A DNA stretch of 64,000 nt from NCBI GenBank assembly GCA_024347015.1, contig AP024889.1:62001-126000 (forward strand), written 5' to 3'. Shown here piece by piece: positions 46,001 to 53,900 of the stretch. Below the pieces are notes generated by a model, which saw only the letters and a list, made by a program, of their open reading frames with translations, was not told the origin of the DNA and made no database searches. A program made the position numbers and the translations under genes. How positions within the stretch are numbered: the first letter of the stretch is position 1; every line of letters starts with the position of its first letter. The stretch is from Vibrio pectenicida (GTDB taxonomy: Bacteria > Pseudomonadota > Gammaproteobacteria > Enterobacterales > Vibrionaceae).

Positions 46001-47367
46001 TCTGCATAGACCTGGTGGGGAGCAGATGGTAAAAGAGGGTCAAGTTTATAACGTTTCTGGTAATCTCGTTGAGAAACGATATCCAGTCGCTGTAATGCCG
46101 CTCTGGCCTCCTCTAAACTTGGATAATACTCGGGTTTATTCTTACCTAAAAAGTCAAACCAATTGATCCATTCTGTCGCATATTCGTTATGAGGGTGAGG
46201 TGGCAAAAGGGGATCAAGTTTGTAAAGTTTCTGATAATCATGACTAGACTGGATCTCTAATTGATTAGTTGCTTTTCTAGCCTGAGCTAGGTTTGGATAA
46301 TACTTAGGTTTCGTTTTGCCTAAAAAATCTGGCCAGTTCTTCCATTCTGTCGAATAAGTTTTATATGGAGTGGATGGTAGGCGAGGATCTAGTTTATAGT
46401 ATTTTAGGTAATCTTTACCTGATTTAATCCCAAGAAGCTGTGCTGCCTTACTTGCATCCATTAAGCTTGAGTAATAGTTGGGTTTGATCTTGCCAAGAAA
46501 ATCAAACCAATTGGTCCACTCAGATATGTAAAATTCATTAGGTCGTGCTGGTAAAAGAGGATCAAGTTTGTAACGCTTCTTATAGTCTGGTTGAGAAACT
46601 ATACCCATATTTTGGGCTGCATTTCTGGCCGCAGCTAAACTTGAATAATGCTGAGATTTAGGTTTACCCAAAAAATTAGCCCAGCCGCGCCACTCCTCCG
46701 CATAGGCGAGGTTAGGTTGACATGGTAAAAGAGGGTCTAACTTATAATGTTTTTGATAGCTAGCACTAGATGTGATTCCCTGACGTAGTGCTGCTTCCTT
46801 GGCCGAGGCTAAGTTAGGATAATGCTCTGGTTTGACCTTGCCCAGAAAATCGAACCAGTTCTTCCATTCTGAAGCATAAAATTCATGAGGTTGACATGGT
46901 AAAAACGGGTCAGACTTATAACGTTTTAGATATTCTTTACCAGACGCTATGCCAAGGCGCTTTGCTGCCTCGCTTGCTGTTGCTAAATCTGGGTAATATT
47001 CTGAATTTGTTTGCCCTAAAAAATCCATCCAGCTGGACCACTCGGCCTTATAAACTTTATCGGGGGCAAATGGAAGACGAGGATCAAGCTTATAACCCTG
47101 AAGACGTTGATATCTCCATTTAGATACAATACCTTGCTTCTGTGCTGCCATACTAGCTTCAGCTAAACTTGGATAAAACTCTGGCTTGGCTTTACCCAAA
47201 AAATCAAACCAGTTAGTCCACTCTGCAGCGTATACTTCATTTGGGTGGCAAGGTAAAAGAGGGTCAAGCTTATAACGTCTCTGATAGTCTTTGATTGATC
47301 TAATATGCAGACATCTGGCAGCTTCATGGGCTCCAATTAAATTTGGGTAAAATTTTCGCTCTTTCAC
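43030..47367 (-). CDS. gmtZ: Gamma-Mobile-Trio integrase GmtZ, large repeat-containing tyrosine recombinase
   Basis: 1445 residues. Residues 1-526 are nine tandem copies of a 58-60-residue unit (phage-integrase repeat, PF14882 type). Two degenerate copies follow to about 638. The catalytic part carries HSMR (H1048, R1051), GH (1074-1075) and a tyrosine at 1083 or 1084, the tyrosine recombinase pattern. Next comes a cysteine cluster (CPVGCAFC, CPQC), probably zinc-binding, and a helical C-terminal region. It starts at GTG, sharing one base with the gmtY stop. Together with gmtY it should perform excision and integration of the island. Confidence 0.85.
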   Translation of the reverse strand: MKERKFYPNLIGAHEAARCLHIRSIKDYQRRYKLDPLLPCHPNEVYAAEWTNWFDFLGKAKPEFYPSLAEASMAAQKQGIVSKWRYQRLQGYKLDPRLPFAPDKVYKAEWSSWMDFLGQTNSEYYPDLATASEAAKRLGIASGKEYLKRYKSDPFLPCQPHEFYASEWKNWFDFLGKVKPEHYPNLASAKEAALRQGITSSASYQKHYKLDPLLPCQPNLAYAEEWRGWANFLGKPKSQHYSSLAAARNAAQNMGIVSQPDYKKRYKLDPLLPARPNEFYISEWTNWFDFLGKIKPNYYSSLMDASKAAQLLGIKSGKDYLKYYKLDPRLPSTPYKTYSTEWKNWPDFLGKTKPKYYPNLAQARKATNQLEIQSSHDYQKLYKLDPLLPPHPHNEYATEWINWFDFLGKNKPEYYPSLEEARAALQRLDIVSQRDYQKRYKLDPLLPSAPHQVYAEEWSGFSDFLGISESSYYLNLAEARKATQSLNIVSQLDYQQRYKLDPLLPFAPNKIYAEEWISWINFLLPTNISTLEAFRVACTVLGIKNSQQYRNARKKHKQIPAKPEKNIPEWTNWYDALDIPRPYQYEELASLVRKNSITSLKQYRKFRIASNDPRIPVKPEEHYQGKGWTNTFDLWGIPRPYQVKYFKEEWHLWAEHIDEFLKSAKGGDTKAKDLCEFIREYVEPQNFEKSPLEFLTRRSTNIQPMLDLFSDVSVNRKKKWLYSINEFLNWILKKYLLIEDTDTGEITPIKGANNPFSHVNFDGEISPQVANETNKLALPYQFVKSGREWIFPANSIDKNINYKDLAHLHCFPSDWIQIDDVSLLDENDPDCVFKVEDGKTLLWLPMYWTFTYSLMQLPARGRQIIYSDSGEADLEIADFKKKKVIWKRNKEKLAGLTTKQGMVSKAKNDDFGVHYTSNKTKFDGSGYTIPFMPIDLAYWLIKLRKWQSKYNPINEPTKWLDCKRTNLNEVQRKQKGINCFLFRDYHDKEPGTFGGRLATRLAAALFFSAKDDITLATYKGLKYSEVIEELNDNNDIPLSHFKSEYTPHSMRVSLINAYAYEFGLPLEVIMKLVGHSSIIMTIYYTKSDKTGASIRERMTLGDKEAAKHAVKTLKTFVEQQRIEECKSQLVGSSVDFLNSLDNSRPASSYLFKDFGICPVGCAFCSEGGSPVATKANIFHPVPAGYLGEQNCPQCRFFVTGPAFMMGLAALLNEISLSVHTQSFRSAQLEQNLDSVVEKIEVISHEIYKLKVNDTTKSFLESERKKLVDERFHLNTEIETRAKKLDLYMSDMNAIHRHLYNCQQILNEPESNGEKKLQLVVPHQAQLGFELDDVSNFHQLSEVCENAELYHCCSDEIAVTRRSQALDKMMLTNGMQPQFFLLNEQEQLAVGNQLTQLMLTRLKGWENVDKLIDGRVTLKDLSINELLGEKSILDLFKQSKPIKRIV
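45790..47367 (-). repeat. Nine tandem 174-180-base repeats within gmtZ
   Basis: The coding sequence for residues 1-526 of GmtZ is nine head-to-tail units. Each encodes the pattern YYPxLxxAxxAAxxLxIxS, then DYQKRYKLDPLLP, then xxYAxEWxxWxDFLGK. The unit length is 60, 60 and then seven times 58 codons. The nucleotide copies are visibly similar, so copy number may vary by recombination. Confidence 0.9.
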
Positions 47368-48668
47368 TACAGTTTCTCCCTCATAACTTGCCGAACTTCA
47401 TCATTAGTCGGTCGAAGATAAACAAGGCAACTATCTGGACTTTTATGATGCATTGCTTTCTGAATCTCTAGCTGAGAGAACCCTTTTTGACCTAATCGGT
47501 AACCGTACGAATGTCGATGCCCATGTGGTGTCGTCCCTAAGAATTTTGATGATTGTAGTCCTATGCGATTCACTGCTCGTTTGTGTTTTTGAATTAAGCT
47601 TTTCTTGCTTTCTGGGTTTCCAGATAAGTTAACAAAAAGAAAGGGGGAGGATGATTTTCGCCTAGATTCACTACTGAGATATTTTTGTAAAATACTAGTA
47701 AACTCAATTGCTTTGTCTTCGGGACAAAACATTACGTTGAAAGATAAATTCTGATTTGTTAATGCCGGGTTTTTCCACCCTGAATATAAGCGGTGATTTC
47801 TGGGGTATTCATTACGAGGTTTTAACCTATGTTTAGTAGCAAGAAACTCACGTCTAGTTGTGAATCCGGCGATAGGAGCCTTCCCATCACTTGGATGGAA
47901 TACAGAGATTAAAGCTTCAAAGGTTTTAGTATCAATAGATATATCTTCAGTATATATCTGAAAACATTCCGATAAGCGCAGACCTCCATAATGCATCAAC
48001 ATAACAATTAGTTGACTGCCATAGTCAACCTTTCCCGATCTAGAAGTAAAACCATCATTAATTAATCGTTCAATATCTTCCTCAGGGAAACGATATACCT
48101 CTTCAACATCAACAAAGTGTCGTTGTGGGCCGTAAACTTGTCTGGATATCGAGAAATCATTGTTGGATGAATTATCTAAGTGATTTAGAAAGCAGTTACT
48201 ACTTCGCCGATAGTAAGCACACCAACGCAGGCGTTCTTCCGCATAAGTGGCTTTTCTCATTGGATTGAGTTGAGGTAAATCAACACCATGAATTATATCG
48301 ATGTAATCGCAATAACTCGTTATATGGTGCAATAGAACATTCACATCTTCATTTCTTCTGGGAGACCAAAACAGTTCGGAATCATCTCTTCCATCGTGTA
48401 TGGTTCCAAATTGTAAAGCTTCAACAAATGCTCTTAGCATTTCTGTTGCTGAAGAAAAATTGAACTGCTGACGATCTATAAATTGTAGAAGTAACTCAAC
48501 AGCAAATGTGTTTCTTTCCAGCCAAGAGGGTGATTTACTTCTCTTTGAGTACAGGAAGCGTAAATGAGAGATCAAAAGACCTGAATCACTAAACAGAGCC
48601 GGAAATGTGAAGGTTATACCGGTTGAGTGTGGTTTATATTGAACGAATCTCTTTAAGACATAGCTCAT
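47367..48668 (-). CDS. gmtY: Gamma-Mobile-Trio recombinase GmtY (tyrosine recombinase)
   Basis: 433 residues with a C-terminal DNA-breaking-rejoining domain. The catalytic pattern is complete: Arg in GGLRLSECFQ, HGHR, the HH of AMHHKSP and the tyrosine in CLVYLRP. It overlaps the gene before it by four bases and the one after by one base, so gmtY, gmtZ and gmtX form a tightly coupled operon. As the first of the trio it likely acts with GmtZ in site-specific recombination at greB. Confidence 0.85.
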   Translation of the reverse strand: MSYVLKRFVQYKPHSTGITFTFPALFSDSGLLISHLRFLYSKRSKSPSWLERNTFAVELLLQFIDRQQFNFSSATEMLRAFVEALQFGTIHDGRDDSELFWSPRRNEDVNVLLHHITSYCDYIDIIHGVDLPQLNPMRKATYAEERLRWCAYYRRSSNCFLNHLDNSSNNDFSISRQVYGPQRHFVDVEEVYRFPEEDIERLINDGFTSRSGKVDYGSQLIVMLMHYGGLRLSECFQIYTEDISIDTKTFEALISVFHPSDGKAPIAGFTTRREFLATKHRLKPRNEYPRNHRLYSGWKNPALTNQNLSFNVMFCPEDKAIEFTSILQKYLSSESRRKSSSPFLFVNLSGNPESKKSLIQKHKRAVNRIGLQSSKFLGTTPHGHRHSYGYRLGQKGFSQLEIQKAMHHKSPDSCLVYLRPTNDEVRQVMREKL

Positions 48669-48883
48669 TTTTGTGTCTTATTATTTGATAGAAATTGATG
48701 CCCCCCTGGCCAATTATCTGAATAATAACTGGTCATACACATAGGCAAATGAGGCCTTCTTTTTTCAAGACTTTGATATTCATCTTCTGAAAGAATTTCT
48801 AAGCGTCTCGCTTCCTGACTTGCTTCTCGATAGCTCTTATAGAATTCATTCCAACCTTCGCCAATGTTTTTGTCTTTGGACAT
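48665..48883 (-). CDS. Single-copy integrase-repeat protein heading the gmt operon
   Basis: 72 residues. Residues about 15-65 (YKSYREASQEARRL, SEDEYQSLEKRRPHLP, YYSDNWPGGHQFL) follow the same pattern as one unit of the GmtZ repeat. The ATG at 48883 is chosen because GGGAGAG lies six bases upstream; the longer frame from 48898 would include that ribosome site. It overlaps gmtY by four bases. No such fourth member is part of the trio as I remember it; it may be a DNA-binding accessory (excisionase-like) or a remnant. Confidence 0.7.
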   Translation of the reverse strand: MSKDKNIGEGWNEFYKSYREASQEARRLEILSEDEYQSLEKRRPHLPMCMTSYYSDNWPGGHQFLSNNKTQK

Positions 48884-48915
48884 GTGAAACTCTCCCATTT
48901 ACCTATAGTCATTAA

Positions 48916-48940
48916 ATGTACTAATTAGTATTTAGTACAT
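48916..48940. promoter_or_regulatory. Nested palindrome upstream of the gmt operon
   Basis: Perfect nine-base arms ATGTACTAA and TTAGTACAT are separated by seven bases, and an inner perfect 12-base palindrome (TACTAATTAGTA, 48919-48930) overlaps the left arm. It lies 33 bases before the first gmt gene. The TACTA/TAGTA element recurs at the left end of the island. It is either an operator or a recombinase-binding site. Confidence 0.55.
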
Positions 48941-49019
48941 AGACATAACTTTTTCCAGTAAGCAGATATAAAGTAGATATTCACTAACAAACTGACCTAT
49001 TCGCTAATCAATGTGCTTT

Positions 49020-49055
49020 AATAGTATGAGTAATTGAGTAGCACTAATATCACTA
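49020..49055 (+). repeat. Right-end short repeats of the island
   Basis: Holds AATAGTATGAGTA (49020-49032) and AATATCACTA (49046-49055), each also present near the left end. The second spans the junction and partly consists of greB codons 48-50, so its match at the left end may mimic the target site. Confidence 0.5.
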
Positions 49056-49401
49056 TAACAAAAAGCGTTTGCGTGAGATTGACCGTAGAGTGCGTTATCT
49101 TCGCAAGCGTTTAGAACAAGTTAAAGTGATAGATTGCTCATCTCAGCAAGAAGGTAAGATTTTTTTTGGCGCTTGGGTTGAAGTGGAGAACCAAGTTGGA
49201 GAGGTGAAAAAATTTCGAATTGTTGGTCCTGATGAAATTTATGGTGATGCCAAAGGTTATATTTCGATTGATTCACCTATGGCTAGGGCTTTACTTAAGA
49301 AAGAAGTGGACGATGAAGTGATGGTAAGAACACCTGAGGGCGAGAGAGAGTGGTTTGTAAACGACATTGTTTATCAAATGGATGATACTAATGAGCAATG
49401 A
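49048..49401 (+). pseudogene. greB: greB 3' fragment
   Basis: Encodes residues 48 to 164 of the interrupted host GreB: the second coiled-coil helix (YNKKRLREIDRRVRYLRKR) and the whole C-terminal domain (FFGAWVEVENQVGE, SPMARALLKKEVDDE), ending in DDTNEQ. It lacks a start codon of its own; a TTG at 49069 could begin a 110-residue product, but no ribosome site supports it. The sequence is undamaged, so precise excision of the island would restore greB. Confidence 0.93.
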
Positions 49402-49405
49402 ACTA

Positions 49406-49429
49406 GCAGCCGTGCTTATGCACGACTGC
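49406..49429. terminator. Hairpin after the greB fragment
   Basis: GCAG-C-CGTGC pairs with GCACG-A-CTGC around TTAT. No clear T-run follows on the plus strand. It separates the convergent greB and retropepsin-like genes and is a possible transcription boundary. Confidence 0.4.
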
Positions 49430-49439
49430 AAAAGACACG

Positions 49440-51320
49440 TTATTTCTCGTAATCGGGTTTGTCAGTAATGATATAGTTGGCTTCACTGGAGACCATAATG
49501 CCATGTTTTAGGAAATTTTTACCTAAGATCATACTGTAGTGAAAGCGACTACGGTCCTGGAGGTTTACTCGAATTTTCTTCTCTAGCTCGCCAAGCTTAA
49601 CCCGCATTTCAATCACAGGACGAACGTTAGCTTTCTCTCCCTTTTTTGCCTTGATACGCATAACATCAACTACTGGTTTGGTGAACTTTTGGCTCATTTC
49701 TGCATCGTTTTCATAGATGAAGCTAACCATTTCCTGACCATTTTTTTTAAATTGCTTGATGTTTTTAGCATTGATTGAGCTCACATCGGCGCCAGTATCG
49801 AGTTTGACAGGAAAAGACATGCCTTCGACTTGCGCGACTTCAATATGACCTGCTTTAAATAACGGTTCGTTATCTAACAGGTGGTCTGAACGTGTATTGA
49901 GCAGCACACCGCCTTTGGCTATATTATGGCCCAAGACAAAAAAAGGTTGCTGATGCTTTTCTTTGTCGAGTATATCGAGAGCAAAACGTATTGATTGTTC
50001 TTGATTGCCAACTAAAAAGTCGCCTTCCACAACGGGGCGAACAGAATCACCTACTTTGAGTTTTTTAATAACAGTTTTGGTTAACTTTTCCGCTTTACCT
50101 GTGGCTTTAGGCAGATAGAAAGTGACGACTTCTTGTTGGTCTTTTTTAGTGAGTTCGAAACTATCGACGCGAAGTAGTGGCGTTTTAACGGCAAAAGTCG
50201 GATGTGCTGGGAGGGTAATGTTATCTAATATTATGGATTCTTGCGGTGAAATAACAAGAGGACCTGCTTTTAGTGCTGAGCTGAATAATTGTCCATCATC
50301 GAGCAAGTTTTCATTGTCAGTATCAATCACAAAGTATTGACTGGCTAATTCTTTACCAATTCTTATTTGAGAACTGAACTTACTTCGATCGCGCAAATAA
50401 ACTAGCCAGTACTGAGTGTGAGTTTTATCTATCTTAACAGGGAGGTAAACCAGAGGACGTTCAGCACTGCTAGTTTTGAGCATACGAACTAGGGGGAGAG
50501 TCATGGCTTGACGCTTTTTATTTTCACCTTCTAGAGAAAAAGAGACCTGTTTATTCTTTTTGTCTATTTGAATGTTTAGCGCGTGGGCACTGGTATAGCG
50601 AGCTGTGGTTGATATACTAGTTTTATAAGGTGTATCAGAGATGCTGACTAAGTCTTTTTTGCCAATCATTCTTGCGTTAGGTTGCTCTTGAAGGTAATCG
50701 TACCCCGCTAAAACCCAGGCATTGTGATTAAGATAGGTTTTACCAATCAATATGGGAGCTGAGAAGTGAGAGCGATCGGTTAAATTAACCAAAGTTTCTA
50801 CTTTTTTGCCGGCAATCGTTAAAGAGAGTCTTATCGCAGGGCGTAGAATGGGCTTCTGACTAGTTCGACTTCGGATAGCGCTGACTCGTCTCAAGTCTTT
50901 GGTTATCGATATCTCTTCACCGGAGTATGGATGGCGAAGAGTGAAGCTGACTTTCACTTTGTAGGGTTTAAAATCATCTTCTGTCCATACAATGTCTATC
51001 CCCCCAATATCCTTTATAACAGCCCATAGTAATTTATCTCCCTTTAGGTTTTTGTAGTCGGGGTGTGTACTGTAGACACGAATATTTTCGGCGTGAATAG
51101 AGGTACTATCAGCTCCAGTATCAATCTTGCCAGCAAAAGGTACTTGAGCGAGTTCTGGTATATCGCTGTAGTAGACATTTTCTATTCTACCCAGAACAGG
51201 TTTTCCATCGAGTTGGTAAATAGGGTCTTGTGTGGTTGCAGCTATAGATTGCTGCCAAGCAAGTGGCATTGTGAGTAGAGTCCCTATTAGGGCTAGGGCA
51301 GAAGAGGCTTTCTTCATCAT
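49440..51320 (-). CDS. Secreted protein with retropepsin-like (PF05618) repeats
   Basis: 626 residues with a signal peptide (MMKKASSALALIGTLLTMPLAWQ, cleaved near AA|TTQ). Two good copies of the domain called 'ATP-dependent zinc protease' or retropepsin-like are visible: FAGKIDTGADSTSIHA near residue 50 and FPVKLDTGADVSSINA near residue 505, each later followed by NLxDRSxF and an ILGK or ILIGK block. A middle copy keeps only LRDRSKF and RIGKELAS and lacks the DTGA aspartate. The start at 51320 is chosen for the signal peptide; the longer frame adds an unlikely leader. A periplasmic peptidase or binding role is inference. Confidence 0.75.
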   Translation of the reverse strand: MMKKASSALALIGTLLTMPLAWQQSIAATTQDPIYQLDGKPVLGRIENVYYSDIPELAQVPFAGKIDTGADSTSIHAENIRVYSTHPDYKNLKGDKLLWAVIKDIGGIDIVWTEDDFKPYKVKVSFTLRHPYSGEEISITKDLRRVSAIRSRTSQKPILRPAIRLSLTIAGKKVETLVNLTDRSHFSAPILIGKTYLNHNAWVLAGYDYLQEQPNARMIGKKDLVSISDTPYKTSISTTARYTSAHALNIQIDKKNKQVSFSLEGENKKRQAMTLPLVRMLKTSSAERPLVYLPVKIDKTHTQYWLVYLRDRSKFSSQIRIGKELASQYFVIDTDNENLLDDGQLFSSALKAGPLVISPQESIILDNITLPAHPTFAVKTPLLRVDSFELTKKDQQEVVTFYLPKATGKAEKLTKTVIKKLKVGDSVRPVVEGDFLVGNQEQSIRFALDILDKEKHQQPFFVLGHNIAKGGVLLNTRSDHLLDNEPLFKAGHIEVAQVEGMSFPVKLDTGADVSSINAKNIKQFKKNGQEMVSFIYENDAEMSQKFTKPVVDVMRIKAKKGEKANVRPVIEMRVKLGELEKKIRVNLQDRSRFHYSMILGKNFLKHGIMVSSEANYIITDKPDYEK

Positions 51321-51526
51321 AGTGTCCCGTGTGAGTGAAAGTACAGAAGTGAATCTGATATTCAGGGTATAAGTTTTAATTAAGTCCAGTTTTGACATAA
51401 ATCTGATGGATGTCTATCAGCAATTGGTAAATTTTATCAAGCTTAATTAAAAACATTGCAAATTCTATCAAGGACCCCAATGTTCTATACACAAATGACC
51501 TCACTAAGAATGAAGAGAATCACCGG

Positions 51527-53839
51527 ATGAGCCAAGCTATCTGCCAAATGATTGCTCAGGAACTTAATGTCCGCCTAGAGCAAGTTACTGCGACTGTTAA
51601 TCTGATCGATGATGGAAATACTGTGCCGTTTATTGCACGATATCGGAAAGAGGTGACAGGGGGGCTAGATGATACCCAATTACGTAACCTTGATAGCCGA
51701 CTAGTCTATCTACGAGAGTTGGATGATCGTCGTCAGACTATTCTCAAATCGATTCAAGAGCAAGGCAAGCTAACCGGTGAGCTGGAAACAGATATTTGCC
51801 AAGCAGATAGCAAAACACGTTTGGAAGACTTGTATTTGCCTTATAAACCTAAGCGCCGAACCAAAGGGCAGATTGCGATTGAGGCTGGACTTGAGCCTTT
51901 GGCAGAAAAGTTATGGAGCGAACCAGACTATGACCCTGAGCAGCAAGCTTCTGGCTATGTCGACTTGGGGAAAGGTGTTGCAGATATTAAAGCCGCGCTT
52001 GATGGTGCGCGTGCGATTATAATGGAACGAATTGCAGAAGATGCTGATTTGCTTAAGAAGGTACGTGCATATCTAGCTCGCCACGCTGAACTTGAAGCTC
52101 GAGTGGTTGAAGGTAAAGAACAAGAGGGAGAAAAGTTTAAAGACTATTTCTCCCACTCCGAAGCAATTAACAAAGTACCTTCTCACCGTGCGCTGGCTAT
52201 GCTGCGTGGTCGAAACGAAGGTTTCCTAACTTTAAACATGAATGCGGATCCGCAGCAGGAACAAAACGCTCGTCAGTCTTATTGTGAAAATATTATTTCA
52301 GACCATTATGGAATCTCACTCAGTCAGGCAGCTAGTGATGGGTGGCGTAAACAGGTGATTAGCTGGGCTTGGCGCGTAAAGGTGTCAATGCATATGGAAA
52401 CCGAGCTAATGGGTACAATGAAAGAGCGCGCAGAGTTTGAGGCTATAGAAGTTTTTGCCACCAACCTCAAAGATCTTTTGATGGCTGCACCCGCAGGTCC
52501 TCGTGCGACGTTAGGGTTGGACCCTGGGCTTAGGACTGGGTCTAAAATTGCTGTGGTAGATTCGACCGGTAAAGTATTGGCGACAGATACTATCTACCCA
52601 CATCAGCCTCAAAATCAGTACGATAAATCGGCCCAAATAGTGGCGAGTTTAGTCGAAAAATATAAGGTTGATTTAATCGCGATTGGCAACGGCACTGCCT
52701 CGCGTGAAACAGATAGTTTCGTTGCAGAGTTAGTTAAACGCTACAACCTTAAAGTGCAAAAGATAATAGTCAGTGAAGCTGGGGCTTCGGTTTACTCTGC
52801 CTCTGAGCTTGCAGCGAAAGAGTTTCCTAATCTAGATGTGTCATTGCGAGGCGCTGTATCAATTGCTCGCCGCCTGCAAGATCCTCTTGCGGAGTTGGTT
52901 AAAATTGATCCACAATCTATTGGTGTTGGTCAATACCAGCATGACGTAAGCCAATCATTGCTAGCGAAACGCTTAGATGCTGTCGTAGAGGATTGTGTGA
53001 ATGCAGTCGGTGTGGATGTAAATACGGCATCCCCGGCTTTATTGACACGAGTTGCTGGGCTATCTAGCACTATCGCACAGAATATTGTGAATTATCGTGA
53101 TGATAATGGCCGGTTTGAAGCTCGTACAGCGTTGAAGAAAGTTGCTCGCCTAGGGCCGAAAGCGTTTGAGCAATGTGCTGGTTTCTTACGCATCATGGGT
53201 GGTAAGAATCCACTTGATGCCTCTTCGGTTCACCCAGAAGCGTATCCTGTCGTCAAAACCATAGCAGAGAAAAACGGTAAGAAGGTTGATGCTTTAGTTG
53301 GGGATACACAATTTTTACGTGGCCTACATGCGCTTGACTATACCGATGAAAATTTTGGTGTACCTACAGTGACTGACATCATCAAAGAACTTGATAAGCC
53401 GGGCCGTGACCCACGCCCTGAGTTTAAAACGGCAACTTTTGCCGATGGTGTTAATAAGGTCTCTGATTTGGAACCGGGAATGGTTTTGGAAGGTGTCGTT
53501 TCCAATGTGGCTAACTTTGGTGCTTTTGTGGATATCGGTGTTCATCAGGACGGACTAGTACATATTTCGGCTCTGACAGACCGTTTTGTTTCTGATCCTA
53601 GAGAAGTTGTCAAAGCGGGTGATATTGTCAAAGTTAAGGTGATGGAAGTGGATATTCAGCGTAAGCGAATTGGCTTGTCTATGCGTCTTACTGATGAGCC
53701 TGGGCAAGATACTCGATCACAACGTTCAGCGCCTCCGCGTAATAATCAAGGTCGCTCGTCGTCAAACCGTAAGGATGAATCATCAAATAATGCTATGGGT
53801 GGTGCTTTTGCTGCCGCTTTTGCTAAAGCAAAAAAGTAA
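51527..53839 (+). CDS. tex: Tex family RNA-binding protein
   Basis: 770-residue cytoplasmic protein tied to transcription and RNA turnover. It has the N-terminal helix-rich Tex domain, the YqgF/RNase H-like domain ([17 protein letters not shown], about 325-450), helix-hairpin-helix segments ([16 protein letters not shown]) and a C-terminal S1 RNA-binding domain ([19 protein letters not shown], about 650-720). The tail is rich in serine, arginine and asparagine. In relatives it sits beside greB, as here once the island is removed. Confidence 0.95.
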   Translation: MSQAICQMIAQELNVRLEQVTATVNLIDDGNTVPFIARYRKEVTGGLDDTQLRNLDSRLVYLRELDDRRQTILKSIQEQGKLTGELETDICQADSKTRLEDLYLPYKPKRRTKGQIAIEAGLEPLAEKLWSEPDYDPEQQASGYVDLGKGVADIKAALDGARAIIMERIAEDADLLKKVRAYLARHAELEARVVEGKEQEGEKFKDYFSHSEAINKVPSHRALAMLRGRNEGFLTLNMNADPQQEQNARQSYCENIISDHYGISLSQAASDGWRKQVISWAWRVKVSMHMETELMGTMKERAEFEAIEVFATNLKDLLMAAPAGPRATLGLDPGLRTGSKIAVVDSTGKVLATDTIYPHQPQNQYDKSAQIVASLVEKYKVDLIAIGNGTASRETDSFVAELVKRYNLKVQKIIVSEAGASVYSASELAAKEFPNLDVSLRGAVSIARRLQDPLAELVKIDPQSIGVGQYQHDVSQSLLAKRLDAVVEDCVNAVGVDVNTASPALLTRVAGLSSTIAQNIVNYRDDNGRFEARTALKKVARLGPKAFEQCAGFLRIMGGKNPLDASSVHPEAYPVVKTIAEKNGKKVDALVGDTQFLRGLHALDYTDENFGVPTVTDIIKELDKPGRDPRPEFKTATFADGVNKVSDLEPGMVLEGVVSNVANFGAFVDIGVHQDGLVHISALTDRFVSDPREVVKAGDIVKVKVMEVDIQRKRIGLSMRLTDEPGQDTRSQRSAPPRNNQGRSSSNRKDESSNNAMGGAFAAAFAKAKK

Positions 53840-53856
53840 CCTTGTATGGTAATATA

Positions 53857-53882
53857 AATCCCCGCAGTGCGGGGATTTTTTA
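53857..53882 (+). terminator. Rho-independent terminator after tex
   Basis: AAATCCCCGC and GCGGGGATTT pair around AGT and are followed by T residues, 18 bases after the tex stop codon. It probably also serves the convergent gene at 53901-54371. Confidence 0.92.
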
Positions 53883-53900
53883 GTAGTATTAAATGTTTTA

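Larger units (their letters stand above)
24525..49047. mobile_element. Gamma-Mobile-Trio (GMT) type genomic island inserted in greB
   Basis: About 24.5 kb lies between codons 47 and 48 of greB. The boundary is inferred from the reading frame: 24524 joined to 49048 gives D-Y-H-Y-N-K-K, matching the length of the intact greB copy at 41898-42374. Only one base (T) is shared by the two junctions, so there is no long direct repeat of the usual integrase kind. The right end carries the recombination genes gmtY, gmtZ and gmtX; the rest is defence and type VI secretion cargo, which agrees with the cargo types reported for GMT islands in Vibrio. The exact crossover is ambiguous by a base or so. Confidence 0.85.

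Noticed and set aside
45790..47367. CRISPR-like array suggested by regular repeats
   Set aside because: The repeats are in-frame coding units of 174-180 bases without spacers and belong to GmtZ.
24525..49047. Prophage
   Set aside because: No capsid, terminase, portal or lysis genes; VgrG here belongs to a type VI secretion module with effector and immunity genes.
49069..49401. Independent 110-codon gene
   Set aside because: It is the 3' part of the interrupted greB; the apparent TTG start is an internal codon.
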